Assembly: GCF_037126285.1 (NCBI RefSeq)
Contig: NZ_CP147012.1
Location: 2,046,001 to 2,110,000, forward strand
DNA: 64,000 nucleotides
Direction: 5' to 3'
DNA from: Bernardetia sp. MNP-M8
GTDB taxonomy: Bacteria > Bacteroidota > Bacteroidia > Cytophagales > Bernardetiaceae
Below are positions 62,387 to 64,000 of the stretch, one piece after another. Made by a program: the position numbers and the translations under genes. Numbering within the stretch: position 1 is the stretch's first letter; each line of letters begins with the position of its first letter. Under the pieces are notes generated by a model, which searched no databases, was not told where the DNA came from, and saw only the letters and a program-made list of their open reading frames with translations.

Positions 62387-64000
62387 TCATTCATCAATAA
62401 GGTCTTCTTTGATTTTTGAAATTAAAGCATACACTTCTCGTTGTGGTAAGTAATAATACTGTAAGGCTTGTGTAAAAAGCTCCAAATTAGTTTCTAGTTC
62501 ATCAGTTACGATAACATCAGCCCCTGCTTTTTCAATGGCTGCAACATCTTTAGCACGTTTATTTCTTACCAAAACACCTACTTCTGGATTAAGATATTTT
62601 ATTTTATGAGTAAGTACCTTAGTAATTTCTAAATCAGTCAGAGTAATTACGACAATACGAGCTTTTTCAAAACGAACCTGATGCTGAACTTCTTCATTCA
62701 TTGCATCTCCAAATAAAATATTTTTTCTATATAAGCTATCTTTTTTTACTTTTTTAGGGTCAGTTTCAATGACTATAAATGGAATATTTGATAGTTTAGC
62801 AGCTTTTGCGATTGTTTTTCCATTGTAGCCAAAACCTATTATTATAATATGGTCTTCTAAGTTTTTATCTTTAAACTCTTGTAAAAATTCAGGTAGCTTT
62901 ACTCTTTTTGTAGCCCAACGGTTTATTATTTTTGGTTTGGGTAATTTATAAATCAAGAAATGAGAGATTGGTTTAGAGTTTAATATCAAAATAGGTGCAA
63001 ATGCCATTGTCAAAACAGAAGTAGAAAGAAAATACTGATACAGTTCAATAGGCATCAATCCGATTTCTGTTCCAGACTTTGCAAGAACAAATGCAAATTC
63101 TCCTATCTGACAAATAGAAAGACCAACAAGCATAGCCGTTTTAGCTGTTACTTTCAAAGATTTAGCAGCCCAGAAAGCTAAAAAAGCCTGAATAGCAATA
63201 CTCATTAGTGTAAGTAAAAGAATTTCTATAAGATTGTGCCATAAGAAATTAATATCCATCAACATTCCAATAGAAATAAAGAAGATACTTGTAAAAATCT
63301 CTTTAAAAGGCAAAATATAACCTGTTGCATCGTGTGAATATTCTGACTCCGACATTACTAATCCAGCCAAAAAAGCACCCAAAGCAAGTGACAGACCAGC
63401 CAAAGAAGTAAGATAAGCCACCGAAAAACAAATTACGACAATAGTAGAAATAAAAAGCTCTTTACTCTTGGTCATGACAACCAAATTAAGAAAAGGTTTT
63501 AAGACAAACTTTGAAACCAAAACTAAAAATGCAAGTACACCAGCTGTTTTGGCAATCATCAGAAATACTTCTTGTAGTACATTATCTGCTTGTCCTGCTA
63601 AAATAGGCATCATGAGCATCATTGGTACAACAGCAATATCTTGAAAAATCAAGATAGCAAGAATAATCTGACCATGTGGACTTCCCATTTCCCCACGCAT
63701 TTGCAAGAGTTTCAAAACAATTGCTGTACTACTCAGTGTAGAAAGAAAACCGTAAAAAATAGCAATTGGCAAGTAGTCATACGTTCCAAAATAGGTAATT
63801 GCACCAAAAACAACTGTTGTAAGAACAAGTTGAAGAGAGCCAGCTAAAAAAACAGCCTTCCTAATACGCAAAAGATTGGGTAGAGAAAACTCCATTCCAA
63901 TAGTAAAAAGAAGTAAAATAACTCCAATTTCTGCTAAAATATCAATGTGTTCTTGACTTGTAACCAGTTTCAAAACATAAGGACCTGCAATAACACCTGT
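62387..64000 (-). CDS. Kef-type K+/H+ antiporter with RCK domain (5' end cut by window)
   Basis: This is a monovalent cation:proton antiporter of the CPA2 family, open to the last base, where TGVIAGPYVLKLVTSQEH is the usual second-helix motif. About 25-60 N-terminal residues are missing. Conserved membrane motifs are LLLFTIGMEF, LSSTAIVLKLL, ILIFQDIAVVPMMLM with the transport Asp, and LGAFLAGLVMSESEYSH. The C-terminal cytosolic RCK/TrkA-N domain has the NAD-binding loop HIIIIGFGYNGKTIAKAA and VIETDPKK. It probably guards pH and K+ balance. Confidence 0.93.
   Translation of the reverse strand, partial: TGVIAGPYVLKLVTSQEHIDILAEIGVILLLFTIGMEFSLPNLLRIRKAVFLAGSLQLVLTTVVFGAITYFGTYDYLPIAIFYGFLSTLSSTAIVLKLLQMRGEMGSPHGQIILAILIFQDIAVVPMMLMMPILAGQADNVLQEVFLMIAKTAGVLAFLVLVSKFVLKPFLNLVVMTKSKELFISTIVVICFSVAYLTSLAGLSLALGAFLAGLVMSESEYSHDATGYILPFKEIFTSIFFISIGMLMDINFLWHNLIEILLLTLMSIAIQAFLAFWAAKSLKVTAKTAMLVGLSICQIGEFAFVLAKSGTEIGLMPIELYQYFLSTSVLTMAFAPILILNSKPISHFLIYKLPKPKIINRWATKRVKLPEFLQEFKDKNLEDHIIIIGFGYNGKTIAKAAKLSNIPFIVIETDPKKVKKDSLYRKNILFGDAMNEEVQHQVRFEKARIVVITLTDLEITKVLTHKIKYLNPEVGVLVRNKRAKDVAAIEKAGADVIVTDELETNLELFTQALQYYYLPQREVYALISKIKEDLIDE

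Overview
This is a strongly AT-rich chromosomal segment, and its gene content points to a Bacteroidota bacterium of the Cytophagales type. The signs are TAnnTTTG promoter boxes, many Bacteroidota-style secreted proteins and lipoproteins, DUF4199 and lipocalin-like genes, a PhoR/PhoB-like pair, type III pantothenate kinase followed by a beta-barrel gene, and A-rich leaders in place of Shine-Dalgarno sites. I cannot fix the genus from sequence alone. Both window ends cut genes: an RND efflux permease on the left and a Kef-type antiporter on the right.

Layout. 1-10 kb: RND permease, two tandem secreted SH3-like paralogues, an RluA-type pseudouridine synthase, and the glyoxylate shunt (isocitrate lyase, malate synthase). 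10-18 kb: outer-membrane barrel protein, CoaX, an HD-Pnk-like nucleic-acid end-healing enzyme, an oxidoreductase with a Crp-like regulator, a PhoR/PhoB-like two-component system, and initiator tRNA-Met. 18-36 kb: Era, TPR lipoprotein, DUF4199 protein, a lone NuoM-like subunit, a SiaC-like protein, sterol-desaturase-like protein, CinA, DsbA-like protein, site-2 protease, ferritin, a large BNR-repeat protein, an ABC ATPase and a rhodanese. 36-44 kb: two insertion sequences with clear ends and target duplications. One (IS4 type) splits a small membrane-protein gene; the other (IS5 type) sits beside a frameshifted lipoprotein gene. Old yellow enzyme, a phosphodiesterase and a phosphohexomutase lie between them. 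44-50 kb: secreted barrel and leucine-rich-repeat proteins, a PD-(D/E)xK nuclease-like protein, a YidD-like protein and a DUF4177-like protein.

The most interesting locus is 49.9-60.9 kb, a run of eight same-strand genes. It encodes a von Willebrand A-like lipoprotein, a small multi-span membrane protein, a tubulin/FtsZ-superfamily protein, a 1275-residue protein with an Hsp70/actin-type ATPase core, a membrane-anchored protein and a soluble protein that share the same 85-residue C-terminal region, a single-span membrane protein and a small soluble protein. A tubulin-like and an actin/Hsp70-like nucleotide-binding protein with membrane and envelope partners in one operon suggests a multi-component envelope or membrane-remodelling machine. 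The five gapped junctions between its first six genes each carry a strong stem-loop.

Intergenic DNA carries families of palindromes: a 34-bp family with a TCAG loop (four members here), a 20-22 bp family, and two REPIN-like double hairpins. There is also a 141-bp MITE whose ends match a decayed transposase fragment about 4 kb away. I found no CRISPR array, rRNA or replication origin.
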